From Bactericera cockerelli (lineage: Eukaryota; Arthropoda; Insecta; Hemiptera; Triozidae): a DNA stretch of 64,000 bases. Shown piece by piece: positions 10,430-19,606 of the stretch; position 1 is the first letter of the stretch; each line of letters opens with the position of its first letter. The notes under the pieces were generated by a model. It ran no database searches, was not told where the DNA came from, and worked only from the letters and a program-made list of their open reading frames with translations. The DNA is taken from the NCBI GenBank assembly GCA_024516035.1, contig CM044957.1, positions 51,704,085-51,768,084 of the forward strand, written 5' to 3'. Both the position numbers and the translations under genes were made by a program.

Positions 10430-10570
10430 ATTTTTTTTTTGTTGGTTTAACGTCGCTTTCAACTGCATGGTCACATCACGACCTAACCCTCCATTCACAG
10501 GAATATCACAAACATGCTACCCACATTAATCTCACCCAGCCTGGTTAGGGCCAGAATGCCAGCATCACGA
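10430..10570 (-). repeat. 5S-derived SINE, tail module only (inverted)
   Basis: Contains the reversed shared module: GTTTAACGTCGCTTTCAACT, GCATGGTCACATCACGAC, CCCTCCATTCACAGGAAT and CCCAGCCTGGTTAGGGCC. The 5S-like head is missing. Confidence 0.78.
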
Positions 10571-11129
10571 GAGACGAGAGTACTAAATGTGTAAAATTGA
10601 AAGTGTGTAAAATCCTTTCATCTACAAATTCACAAGAATACAAAATCTTAAAACTAAAATCTGTCCCGAAAATCTTCATAATTTTAATTTGGGACATTTT
10701 TCTCGAAGATATTGAGGTATTTATAGTTCCAGCCATTAGGTGGATTTTGAAGGGAGGGGAGGATGGAGCCCCTCAGATTTTTTCAAGTCAATTAATAGAA
10801 CAAATTGTTTTAAAATCGATTTTTGTTAAATATTGTAAATACTGCTTTGGATCACTTTTAAAGACATATTTAACGCCTTTTCGACTTTATCTGTTTTGAA
10901 TTTGTCCTATCAAAAATTTGCTTGTGGTGCTTTCATAGAGTGCCTCATAATTTTGATGAGTCAACGAGTGAGTAGGTCGTTAAAATGAACTTTTGAAACT
11001 CTTGTAACATGGTAAAAGTTCAATTTAGATCTTTGAAATTGTGACTCTTAGATGTACTACTATCGTGTGCCTCAATTATTTTCTGTTCTAAACGTTCATT
11101 TGTATTATCAGCTCGGATACAAAATACGT
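10571..11129. other. Intergenic AT-rich stretch without recognisable gene
   Basis: I see no coding signal, repeat family or RNA gene here that I can name. Confidence 0.4.
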
Positions 11130-11330
11130 GCACTGGTAGTCAAGTGGTTATCGCACTAGTCTGGTAATCCAGGTATCGTAGGGATCCGTTGGTTCGAATC
11201 CCATCACAAAGTTTGTGACCACATAATAATAAGACTCTGAGGATTAGGTGGAAGAAAATGCTTTGAGCATTAACCTCACCTAGTGGTTACCTTCCACGAA
11301 AGAGTGTTATTATTATTATTATTGAAATAG
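11130..11330 (+). repeat. tRNA-derived SINE2, near-complete copy
   Basis: Head GTGCACTGGTAGTCAAGTGG, anticodon-like loop CTGGTAA, B box GGTTCGAATCCC, then body TGTGACCACATAATAATAAG, a GCATTAACCTCACCTAGTGG block and a (TTA)n tail at about 11310-11320. The internal A and B boxes are those of an RNA polymerase III promoter. Confidence 0.88.
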
Positions 11331-11479
11331 ATTTTGCTTACAATACTGAGAATAAAATTATGAAGGCCGAATTTTACATATCGTACATGGACAAGACAGG
11401 GTACACCAATTGCACTTGTGTTGTAAGCTTATACTCCGGAGGTATAATCAAAACATTCCACTTGAACAAGAAAAAATAA

Positions 11480-11610
11480 CATTTTGTCTGTCCCGGTAGC
11501 TCATCTCGTTTGGAATTTATTTTGAGCACATAATAATACGTCTTGAGCTTACTGCTGAAATAATGGAACTCATTAGTCTTAATCGGTCAGTAGGTATTTA
11601 AAGCGATATA
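11480..11610 (+). repeat. Fragment of the CCCGGTAGCTCA SINE
   Basis: Shares TGTCCCGGTAGCTCA, then AACATAATAATACGTCTTG-type body, GCTTACTGCTGAAATAATGG and AATCGGTCAGTA with the copy at 38815-39000. The B-box part is deleted. Confidence 0.75.
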
Positions 11611-11639
11611 TATTTTTATTTTTGATTTCAAACATAAAA

Positions 11640-12157
11640 TTATGCTTTGCTATAAACTTTCTGATCTTTAGTAATTCGACCCATATTCCAATGTTTATTC
11701 CTGAAAATGAGGTCCCGATTTTCCTTGGTTTCAAGATGCCAATAGGCGTAGCGGAGCCTAAACTTTCCATTGACATCAACAATCAGTTGAGACTCCATGA
11801 AGATGAAGCTTGTGATGGCGGACTTGTTGTCTGCAGGAATGGCGTTCCTCCTGTAGAAGGTGGTGCAGGTGGGCACCTTCTTCCTCTTGATCAGAGTGTC
11901 CTTGCACCAGGACTCGTACGTGATCTTCTCGTGGGAATTGATGGCAGACTCATACGCGCTTTTAGGGACGAAGAAGTCCTTATCGAAGCCATTTGGGTAG
12001 TTGATCATGAGATACCAGAAGCTTGTACCTTTTTTGTTGATATCTTCACACCGCTCATCATTTGGCTTTTCACAAAGTTGACTACTCGTGTTGACGTACT
12101 TGGGTGGATCTTTCTCGTCTTTCCATATCAGACCACGTGGCCCTTTCGGATCTCTTA
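11640..12157 (-). CDS. Unrecognised cysteine-containing protein, last visible exon
   Basis: Third of three minus-strand exons that join in frame (with 12938-13143 and 17489-17690). It starts with two bases completing a Leu codon, after the acceptor TTTTAG (12158-12163), and runs about 171 codons to a TAA stop at 11640-11642. It reads RDPKGPRGLIWKDEKDPPKY, then a stretch with two closely spaced Cys (LCEKPNDERCEDINKKG), YESWCKDTLIKRKKVPTCTT, and a C-terminal segment ending YSKA. No membrane segment is seen. Spaced Cys residues suggest a secreted, disulphide-bonded protein, but I recognise no family. The true 3' border might be earlier if a splice donor is used. Confidence 0.72.
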
Positions 12158-12279
12158 CTAAAACAAAGAAAAATTATAGAGATTTTTTTAATAAAAATAA
12201 AGTTTCACTGTATATAATGTCAAATAAATAAACCTTTATTTGGATTAATATTTTATAATGATACGGCCCTCCATATCAT

Positions 12280-12528
12280 TACATAGCCAGGTCGATGGCA
12301 CGTTGAATACACCAGTTCTCATCCTTTCAGTGAAGTTAAGAAACGTCTAGCGAGGCTAGGACTTGGATGAGTGAGTGACCATTCAAATTTGAACCCTCGT
12401 GATGCCTCACCCACTAGGGCTGGGTGAGGTTAATTTGAGAAGCTGGTTTGTGAGTTTCCAGCGAATGGAGAGTAGAAACCCCCATCGTGATATGACCATG
12501 CAGTTGAAAGCAAGATTAAAAAAAGAAG
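12280..12528 (+). repeat. 5S rRNA-derived SINE, first of a tandem pair
   Basis: The head is a diverged 5S rRNA: GTCGATGGCACGTTGAATAC, then GTGAAGTTAAGAAACGTC and AGGACTTGGATGAG, in the order and spacing of the 5S internal promoter region. The tail is the shared module GGCTGGGTGAGGTTAAT, CAGCGAATGGAGAG, CGTGATATGACCATGCAGTT. Such 5S-headed elements are known as SINE3. A second copy follows immediately. Confidence 0.85.
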
Positions 12529-12802
12529 AACAGCCAGCGTCGATGGCATGTTGAATACACCGGTTCCCTTCAGAACACCGAAGTTAGGCGACATCCAGCG
12601 AGGTTAAGACTTGGATGGGTGACCATTCAAATTCTAATTCTCGTGACGCTGGCTTTTCCCGGCCCCACTCAGGCTGGGTGAGGTCAATGTGAGTAGCAGG
12701 TTTGTGAGTTTCCTGCGAATGGAGGGTAAAACCCCCGTCGTGATATGACCATGGCAGTTGAAAGCGACGTTAAACCCCACTTAAAAAAAGAAAAAAAAAG
12801 AA
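12529..12802 (+). repeat. 5S rRNA-derived SINE, second of a tandem pair
   Basis: Best-preserved copy in the window: CAGCGTCGATGGCATGTTGA, CAGAACACCGAAGTTAGGCG, GGTTAAGACTTGGATGGGTG match 5S rRNA from about its 5' end through the A-box/C-box segment. The module GGAGGGTAAAACCCCCGTCG and GTTGAAAGCGACGTTAAACC follows, then an A-rich tail. Other copies: 20298-20545(+), 23610-23800(+), 41720-41950(-). Confidence 0.88.
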
Positions 12803-12937
12803 GTAATTGCAACATTGCAGTAATTCAGCTAATGAATTTCAATGTAATGTTTAATGTAAAGTATTGCTTTTAACATGTATTGTTGTTTAATTTCTACTTT
12901 GGGCTCGCCCGTTAGTAAAAATATACCATAAACTTAC

Positions 12938-13143
12938 GGTTGTTTGGGAAATCGTCCTGCTTCACATCACCGAAAGTGTCCACTTTATCGTCCCTAACCA
13001 TGCGATGAATCTCGATGATATCGTCCACTCTGTCCGCCTCCGTGTCGTAACTGCTTCTGTTCCACTGGTTCGCATAGAACACCTCCATCCAGGTCTGAGC
13101 CGACGCTTTGTATCTGAGCTTACAACAATGACGGTCGTTGAAT
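12938..13143 (-). CDS. Unrecognised cysteine-containing protein, middle exon
   Basis: A 206-base exon with acceptor CATTCAG (13144-13150) and donor GTAAGT (12932-12937). It encodes FNDRHCCKLRYKASAQTWME, then VFYANQWNRSSYDTEADRVD and ends TFGDVKQDDFPNN. There is no stop in frame, and the phase fits both neighbours exactly (one base in, one base out). The acidic, Trp-containing composition and the CC pair do not point to a family I know. Confidence 0.78.
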
Positions 13144-13263
13144 CTGAATGGAAGAAGCGATTGTGCCGTTAGAAATACGAGAAAGACACGAAATTACTGC
13201 ATTTGTAAGAGAAGACATTCGAAAAAAAAAGAAGAAAACAGTAGAACAAAAGAAAACAAAGTA

Positions 13264-13351
13264 CACTGAGAATTTTTTTTATCGAGGATAACATTATTAA
13301 GGATAACTTCCTAGCTAACAAGGATGTCCTCGATAAATTTTTTTCTCAGTG
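13264..13351. mobile_element. 88-bp MITE with CACTGAGAA ends and TA target duplication
   Basis: Inverted ends CACTGAGAA...ATCGAGGA of about 25 bases, flanked by TA on both sides. The terminal CACTGA and TA duplication match the ends of the 5.36-kb element at 28006-33360, suggesting related transposition machinery (inference). Confidence 0.85.
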
Positions 13352-13524
13352 TATGCTTGTAATAATATGGTTAGGCACAAAAGAAGGCTGGGTTTCAATG
13401 TCGTAATACCTACTACCTGTCTTGCGCTGACAGTCTAAATAAAGCACGACTTATACTTATACTTTTACCAAACGTCAAGATAAATAACTCGTAGATTTAG
13501 TACTTCATATAAACCAGTAGCCCA

Positions 13525-13762
13525 TCTCAGAAACACTCGCTACTCTCAAAATCCCCGAAGCTCCGTTTCAACTGTCCCACATCGCACTCTGTTAGGGTAA
13601 TGGGATTCCCTATCTCGAGCCGACAGTCTGAATAAAGCACTACTACTACTCTGCTTGATTATTGCATTCAAATTAATCGTGCATTGTGAGTGCATTGTGT
13701 GACGGTTGAAAGGGAGATTCGGGGAGAGTGGAGAGTGTTTCTGTAGCGGGCTACAGATCCTC
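13525..13762. mobile_element. TAGCCC-end hairpin MITE, interrupted
   Basis: Left arm TAGCCCATCTCAGAAACACT through CGCACTCTG, right arm AGTGCATTGTGTGACGGTTG through GGGCTACAG. About 60 bases of unrelated DNA (GACAGTCTGAATAAAGCACT) lie where the loop should be. Confidence 0.78.
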
Positions 13763-13837
13763 TTTATCCTAATTGCGCTTCGCGACGTATATGAATCTAA
13801 ATTGCGAGGAGGCAATCAGTTCATCCCGTGACACCAT

Positions 13838-14044
13838 TGTGTAAGTAGGCGGCAACAACGAGGACCCTGGTCTATACCCTACACACTGGACCTTCGACCC
13901 TGGTACCTACATCTTGATATAGACAATTTTCGGGACTCCGTTGTGGTCGCTTACATTCAATAGCATGGTTAGATTATTTTAAGAGGTAGGTACTGTTTCT
14001 ACCCCAGCGTTCAGGGTATAGGCTTCCGTTGTGTCCGTGCACTA
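13838..14044. repeat. MITE with CGGCCACAACGAGGACC-type ends, diverged copy
   Basis: Left end GTAGGCGGCAACAACGAGGA, CCCTGGTACCTACATCTTGA; the right part GTATAGGCTTCCGTTGTG is degraded. It matches the better copy at 14245-14463. Confidence 0.6.
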
Positions 14045-14244
14045 CGTGATCCTCTGTAATGAAAATCTAACTTGTAAATCTATATATCTATCAACATCTT
14101 TATTCGTGAAAACAGCGAAAGCTAATATCTGAGAGCCTATCCTGCTAAAGTCTCAACAATCTCTTAGATAAGGTTCGCTTTTTATAAGATTATGCTCGAT
14201 TATGTAAACGCTGCTACTACCCTCTATAAGTTTACAGTCCAAGA

Positions 14245-14463
14245 CGTAGTAGGTGGCCACATCGAGGACCCTGGTCCTATACCCTACACCCTCGACCCAG
14301 ACCCTGGTACCTACAGCTTGATATAGTAGATTTTCGGGACTCCGTTGTGGCCGCTTACATTTAATATGGTTAGGTTTAAATGTATATCAAGCTGTAGGTA
14401 CCAGGGTCTGGGGTCCAGGGTGTAGGCTATAGGCCAGGGTCCTCGTTGTGGCCGCCTACTTAG
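14245..14463. mobile_element. Long-inverted-repeat MITE
   Basis: Arms of about 90 bases: the left contains GAGGACCCTGGTCCTATACC and CTGGTACCTACAGCTTGATA, the right is their complement ending GTCCTCGTTGTGGCCGCC. The short unique centre contains GGGACTCCGTTGTGGCCGCT. No coding capacity. Confidence 0.8.
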
Positions 14464-14778
14464 TGTATATTTTCTCAACCATAGAAATTCACAGGGGGTG
14501 TTAAACATAACTATACCTGTTCTAATATCTCAGTATTCTTTTTGTTCAATTATTTATTTTAGGTTCAAGTATTGTACATTCAAGTACAACTCCTCAAGTA
14601 TCCATTTGGCCAAGCAGTATCTACAGCAACGAGAGAGAGGGAAAGTGCCAGTACACTTTTCCTCCTTCCAGTTCCTTATTAGAAGTTTTTTTTTTTTTTT
14701 TTTTTTTTTTCTCAAACAAGGAAATTATAATTTATTAAAAATAAGAACATTCAATTCCATCTTCAATGCCAACTTTGT

Positions 14779-15417
14779 CTAAATTTGGAACACACCACAT
14801 CCATCTTCAACTTCATACTTCCTCAACTTGTATCTTGTCCCTCTCAATCTGAGAGAAACAGCACGAATCAATGCAACTTGTATCTTGGTTTTAACCCAAC
14901 TAACAATTCTACTGTATGGTTTTGTCCACTTGTTAGATAATGTGATTGCCATCTTTTTCAAGAAGCTATCGAATTCGTAGTGAAGAGCACCATCCACAGA
15001 TATTATCAAGGGGGAAAATGAGCCTCTGATGTCTTCAATTGCTCTATCATATTTTTTATGTTTCTCGACAGCTGCATTATTTGATAGACTTGTCCAACTT
15101 TGGGAAGCATAAGAAGCTGCGTCTGCATTAATAATGCGGTTGTCAAAAAACGCAGGCTTCCCAGATTCCCAAACGTCATTAACCTTGATGTCTGCAATCA
15201 ATGCTGTTTGATGGATGTCACTGTCTCTGACTATTGGTTCGATCATAACACCATTCCATGCCATGTCAGCCAACATAGCACATTCATCTCGCATGTAGTC
15301 ATGTCCATGTTTGACTAACCCTCCCTTCTTGCAGTTCAATGCATGAGTAAGATTCATTGGTTGACCACATCCATCACAACTACTGGGTAAACCATTCACT
15401 TCATGTCCATATCTCAT
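14779..15417 (-). CDS. C-terminal zinc finger and endonuclease-like part of the non-LTR element
   Basis: Continues the reverse transcriptase protein after the A-run frameshift. It begins before a CxxC...H....C finger (CDGCGQPMNLTHALNC) followed by KKGGLVKHGHDYMRDECA. Then comes a region with EPIVRDSD, ALIADIKV and FFDNRI, spaced like the PD-(D/E)xK restriction-like endonuclease placed after the RT in R2, CRE and NeSL-type elements (family knowledge; assignment inferred). The C-terminus is basic (RAVSLRLRGTRYKLRKY). Together the two segments would form one reading frame of about 820 codons. Confidence 0.75.
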   Translation of the reverse strand: MRYGHEVNGLPSSCDGCGQPMNLTHALNCKKGGLVKHGHDYMRDECAMLADMAWNGVMIEPIVRDSDIHQTALIADIKVNDVWESGKPAFFDNRIINADAASYASQSWTSLSNNAAVEKHKKYDRAIEDIRGSFSPLIISVDGALHYEFDSFLKKMAITLSNKWTKPYSRIVSWVKTKIQVALIRAVSLRLRGTRYKLRKYEVEDGCGVFQI

Positions 15418-15554
15418 TGCTAGTGCGTCTCGGAACTGTGTCGGCGAAAGATCAAAATGATCTTGTGCAATAGGGATGACATTTAACCATTGAGAACATT
15501 TATTTTCAACAATTCTAATTATGTTTCTCCTTTGTTTTTCAGGTAGTGCCTTGA

Positions 15555-17228
15555 TTATGTCATCACTCTTATTTTTGAATTTATCTTCCCGTTTTTTTTT
15601 TCTTCCAATAGTTTTAATTTCGAGTGGTCATGATGTTCTTGTAAATTGAGATCTGTTCCATTTTGAATACTTTCAACTAATTTCATTGTTGTTGCTTTTG
15701 ACGTGTGGTAAGCATTTTCAGCGGTATCCACAGGATTGTTAATACCAAGTCCACCGAATCTGGTTGGTAAGGTAAGTAGCTCATGCTCTATTTGAGAAAT
15801 TTCACGCCCAAACATTGCTGGAATGAAGTTGGATCTAATCACATCTCGGAGTGGAACATATTCATCATCACAGTTTTCAACGATTCTTTGAATGTATGAC
15901 CATTCAAACTGTAAGGATTTTATCAGGACACAGAAGGCAGACTGAGGATCTTTATAACCAGCAGTGCTAAGACACTTCACATTAGAGACCCATTTCTCAA
16001 CATTTTCTCGGACAAAATCCTGTTTTGCATTTTTGGATCCAATGAAGCCTCCAAGGAACTTGTGAGAAAAGACAATTTGGCAATTTAGGTCCTGAAAACA
16101 AGCTTCGGCCTTATCTTTCAAATGCGGTTTCACAATAAGAAAACTTTTCTGTGGTTCAGGAAAATATCCAAATTTCGGGCCCTCATCAATAAGAACTTGT
16201 AACCATTGTTTAATGTTTTCCAGTTTTCCTATGCAACAAGAATCATCTGCGTACCAGTTCTGTTTCCATTGGTCTGATTTCAATTTATTAATCAAGGGCA
16301 TCAATCCGATTGCATAGAAGTACATTGATAAAGGATCTCCTTGACAAGTCCCTTCACGACTGATAACAATTTCATTGGTATTACGAAACAGTATGGTTAT
16401 GAATCCTCGATAGGTATTGAATAGAAATCTTGCACATCTAGGCCATAGTACACGTGCGTTCCAAAGTGCTGCTGGTCTACTCAAAACATTGAAGGCATTT
16501 TTAGCGTCCACTAGTAACAACCCCTCTACTTCTTCATCATTGAACATATTCGTCATGGCGTGCACAGCACCTTCTATGCCATTTTTAATCCCAGCACACA
16601 GTTGATCACCGCCACAAACTTCTTGTACATCTTCTCCAGTTATAAGGATCATAGCTTTGGCACTTATTCTCTGTAAGCATTCACCGACCCCTATCGGCCG
16701 GACACCAGGGCACTTATTCAGAGCAATACCTCGCCTAGCTAGCAGTGCACAGATATCTTTCCATTCAACAATACCATTTGCAATACGTCTGGTCAAAGAA
16801 GCAACAGCATCTCTCAATTTAGAGCTATGGTTTCCATATCTGAGAAGGAAACATTTCCACATTTCTGAATCAGTCCCACTTGGACCTGCACTTCCTCTTA
16901 GTTTTCTGGCGACTTTTTCAATGTGACAAGATGTAACATCTATTTCTACCATCATTGGCAAATTTTCACATTTAATGAATGCATCACAATCAGCATTTTT
17001 CTGTTCTGGATGCTTACTTTTTAATATGTCAAGAACAGATTGACCATTGTCCAGGACTTCATCAAGTTGTAAAACTCCACCCGAACTTCGGTCAGTTATC
17101 CATCTGCATGCCTCTCTAAGTTTACCTTGAAATACAAGTCTTGAAAATATACGAACTTTGTGATTTTCGTCCATTGTACCATAGTTCCTTTTGAGTTGTC
17201 TATCACATCTCTCCGCTTCTTGTAGCAA
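15555..17228 (-). CDS. Reverse transcriptase of the non-LTR element
   Basis: About 557 codons. In order it shows a GVRPIGVGECLQRI block (RT motif 1-2), LLVDAKNAFN with the first catalytic Asp, GTCQGDPLSMYFYAIGLMP, and NWYADDSC, the YADD active site, at about 16240-16258. PALWNARVLWPRC and LPTRFGGLGINNP are typical of one RT lineage found in many invertebrate genomes. The frame is lost at about 15592-15600, in a run of nine A, but the next frame continues the same protein (KSDDIIKALPEKQRR). The exact clade is not assigned; the absence of an APE domain and the downstream endonuclease-like region suggest an early-branching non-LTR group. Confidence 0.85.
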   Translation of the reverse strand: MLQEAERCDRQLKRNYGTMDENHKVRIFSRLVFQGKLREACRWITDRSSGGVLQLDEVLDNGQSVLDILKSKHPEQKNADCDAFIKCENLPMMVEIDVTSCHIEKVARKLRGSAGPSGTDSEMWKCFLLRYGNHSSKLRDAVASLTRRIANGIVEWKDICALLARRGIALNKCPGVRPIGVGECLQRISAKAMILITGEDVQEVCGGDQLCAGIKNGIEGAVHAMTNMFNDEEVEGLLLVDAKNAFNVLSRPAALWNARVLWPRCARFLFNTYRGFITILFRNTNEIVISREGTCQGDPLSMYFYAIGLMPLINKLKSDQWKQNWYADDSCCIGKLENIKQWLQVLIDEGPKFGYFPEPQKSFLIVKPHLKDKAEACFQDLNCQIVFSHKFLGGFIGSKNAKQDFVRENVEKWVSNVKCLSTAGYKDPQSAFCVLIKSLQFEWSYIQRIVENCDDEYVPLRDVIRSNFIPAMFGREISQIEHELLTLPTRFGGLGINNPVDTAENAYHTSKATTMKLVESIQNGTDLNLQEHHDHSKLKLLEEKKNGKINSKIRVMT

Positions 17229-17488
17229 TTCATCATACTGACCACATTCTCATTCTTCGTGTCAATAAACATCTAATATCTACTCCTTTTATAACCATTT
17301 TATCTCTTTGTAGGATAGTAGTGCACAAGAAAAGAACTCGCTCAGATGAAAAAAAAAAAAAAAAAAAAATTAGAAGTTTTTAATTTGCATTAAAAAATAG
17401 ACACTTCAACTTTGACTCGTTAAAAATCCTTTAAAAAAATCCTCAAGTTTAAACAGACTTTCGAGATTTGATTTGGAAATGCGCTTAC

Positions 17489-17690
17489 TTTTCGCAAGTT
17501 GCTTGGTTGAACTCTGGACATTCAGCTTTCAGAGATGTGTTACAGTTAATCTCAGAATCCTCGGTGTAGCGTCTGCTACCCTCGTCCCACTGACATATAA
17601 CTCCTTGGAATATGATGGTGTTCCTACGCCGGGCGCAAGGCTTGGAGTTGTTTACATCACGGGGGTAGTGGTACCTAGCCAGGCAGTCAC
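17489..17690 (-). CDS. Unrecognised cysteine-containing protein, upstream exon
   Basis: Encodes DCLARYHYPRDVNNSKPCAR, a central FQGVICQWDEGSRRYTEDSE and CNTSLKAECPEFNQATCEK, with six Cys. The donor GTAAGC is at 17483-17488, and the split Lys codon joins the middle exon. The acceptor chosen is GTTGCAG (17691-17697). The same frame stays open a further 16 codons upstream (CSKEYSLSKCVAG after a Met), so the exon may begin nearer 17738 instead. The signal peptide exon was not found. A non-LTR element lies in the following intron. Confidence 0.74.
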
Positions 17691-17740
17691 CTGCAACACA
17701 TTTGCTCAAACTGTATTCTTTGCTGCACATTTTGAATTGT

Positions 17741-17955
17741 ACTAGTAGCCCGTTCCAGAAACACTCTTCACTCTCATAATATCCAAGTCTACCTCAAGTG
17801 ATTTTTTTTTTTCAAATGTCTCACAGCTACTTTTTAAACGTAATTTGATAATTTAAAGTTAATTTGAACGTAAGAACCAATCAGGGTGCGTTGTGTGACG
17901 GTTGAAACGGAGATTTTTGGATTTTGAGAGTAGAGAGTGTTTCTGGAATAGGCTG
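17741..17955. mobile_element. TAGCCC-end hairpin MITE
   Basis: Begins TAGCCCGTTCCAGAAACACT and ends with GTTTCTGGAATAGGCT. The centre has TAATTTGAACGTAAGAACCA and ATCAGGGTGCGTTGTGTGAC. It abuts the upstream exon of the cysteine-protein gene and is directly followed by SINE2. Confidence 0.82.
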
Positions 17956-18175
17956 TAGGTGCATTGGTTGTCAAGTAGTTAAAGCGCTTGTCAGATAGTC
18001 CAGGTAGAGTAAGGGATCCGTTGGTTCGAATCCCACCCAATTCATAAATTTTTCCTAATTAATTTGAGTTTGTGACCACATAATAATAAAAATCTGAGGG
18101 TTAGGTTGTAGAAAATGCTTTGAGCATTAACCTCGCTTGGTGGTTACTTTCTACTAGAGTCCTATTATTATTTGA
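17956..18175 (+). repeat. tRNA-derived SINE2
   Basis: Head GTGCATTGGTTGTCAAGTAG, B box GGTTCGAATCCCACC, body TGTGACCACATAATAATAAA and GCATTAACCTCGCTTGGTGG, ending CTATTATTATT. Confidence 0.85.
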
Positions 18176-18924
18176 ATACCTTCAATTTCTTTCCATAAAA
18201 AGCCGCTTTTGTTTCCATCAACAGGTTGAAAAAAATCTGATTTTATTCATATTAATTATTGGTATTCATTGGTATTATTCAACTACTGAAAGATCACAGT
18301 ATGTCTAGAATGGTACCACTAGATGAAGTGAGTTCAATTTGTATTAGAAGAGAACTCAATGGACTTATTCTCCTATATCCAGATTTCTGTTAAGAAGAGG
18401 TTATTTTTCCTTACAGAGAGGTAATATTGAGTGGAAATTTTTCCCTTATATTTATGTTTCTCTTATAACTAGTTCTCTTATATCTAGGGCCAACGCGTTA
18501 AAGGACTGAATACTCAACTTTGAAATTTTTCTTGCCCCGAATTTTTTGATGATGAGTGTATTTTTAAGAAATCTGTTTGAACTTACCTGCCAGCATGAGA
18601 CAGACGATAACTTGGTGAAAAATGGGCCAGCCAGGAGTGTACATGATGGTTTGAACTATGTGAAGCTCAACAGTAAAAAAAAAAAAAAAAAAAATGGACA
18701 GTTAATAGACCAGAAGAAACCTGATCCAAAGAAAGGGGTTTTTGAAATAATTCACAAATTGATCTTTCAAGAGGCTCAACAGATTGCCGTGAAAAAATTA
18801 CATCGTGTATTCTCTTGGTAAATACCTATGTATGTAGTTTTAATATAGTTTTATATAGGCTGTCGAATAAAGTTTTTAATGTTCTTTCTACACCTGTTTT
18901 AATAACGTTTTTTACTTTCCTATA
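18176..18924. other. Intergenic stretch without recognisable gene
   Basis: Contains an A run of about 20 at 18675-18695 inside a short unconvincing plus-strand frame, and text such as TCTCTTATATCTAGG shared with 44280-44410. No gene supported. Confidence 0.4.
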
Positions 18925-19345
18925 CCTATTCGTCAAATAAGGAAAGTGTTGTATTCGTCAAACGATTGATCCATCAGTTTATCAAATTTCTGGACCAATT
19001 ATAGCCCCAGGATAGAAAAAAGTTGTTTTTTAATCGTTGGTCCGTGTATGTACCTACGCGATACCTCGAGAATGATAAGTGTTAGAGACTTGAAATTTGG
19101 CTTGGTTGAAATCAGGCGCATGCCGCAAGTACCGTTCCTTTGGATTAAAGGTACAAAAAAAAGTTAGAAAACAACATTTTCTTAGAATAAAAAAAAACAA
19201 TAAGGGATTACTCCGATCAAGTTTTTGATCTCTTGAACTTTTTGGCCCCAATTTGTGACAAATCAAATGCAATGATTTTGAGGTGATGATTACGGATTTG
19301 ACATTAATTTTTAGGTAACCGTAGGGTCACCAGCGGTGGAATTGG
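18925..19345 (+). repeat. Unclassified interspersed repeat, copy A
   Basis: Resembles 36340-36980: both have AGACTTGAAATT, a lysine-codon-like run of A (AAAACAACATTTTCTTA), CAATGATTTTGAGGTG, and GGGTCACCAGCGGTGGAATT against GAGTCACCAGTGGCGGAATT. No reading frame is conserved. The class is unknown. Confidence 0.7.
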
Positions 19346-19606
19346 ACTTATTTTCGAGTGACAAGGAGAGTGGTGTGCCACCAGTTTATTTTTATATCTG
19401 CCTCGTGCAATGATGCCTGCAGAAATCAATCCCTCCCTAATTGAGCAAATAGAGTTAAAAAATCAGTGCAGATTTTTACAAAACCTCTATGTTCAATGTT
19501 TTAGGAAATTGGTTTGTTTACCTTATTCATTTCGTGACTGCCAGTTGATCAAATATGAGGCGAACGTCATAAGTAAAATACATTTTTAGAATTAATACTA
19601 AGCATG

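Larger units (their letters stand above)
14691..17368 (-). mobile_element. Non-LTR retrotransposon with target duplication
   Basis: A 2.7-kb insertion in the intron of the unrecognised cysteine-protein gene. A 13-base direct repeat ATTAGAAGTTTTT flanks it (14678-14690 and 17369-17381). The left end is a T run of about 25 bases, the poly-A tail of a minus-strand element; unusually the right end is an A run of about 20 bases. It contains a reverse transcriptase and a C-terminal zinc-finger/endonuclease-like region. The 5' end looks truncated. Confidence 0.87.

Noticed and set aside
11622..12161. Plus-strand frame of 179 codons
   Set aside because: Antisense of the 11640-12157 exon, whose phase matches two neighbouring exons with canonical splice sites.
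12280..12802. Functional 5S rRNA genes
   Set aside because: Only the 5' two-thirds of 5S rRNA is present, diverged, and joined to a SINE body with an A tail.
18546..18821. Plus-strand 91-codon frame with a Lys run
   Set aside because: The Lys run is an A20 homopolymer, and there is no family or splice evidence.
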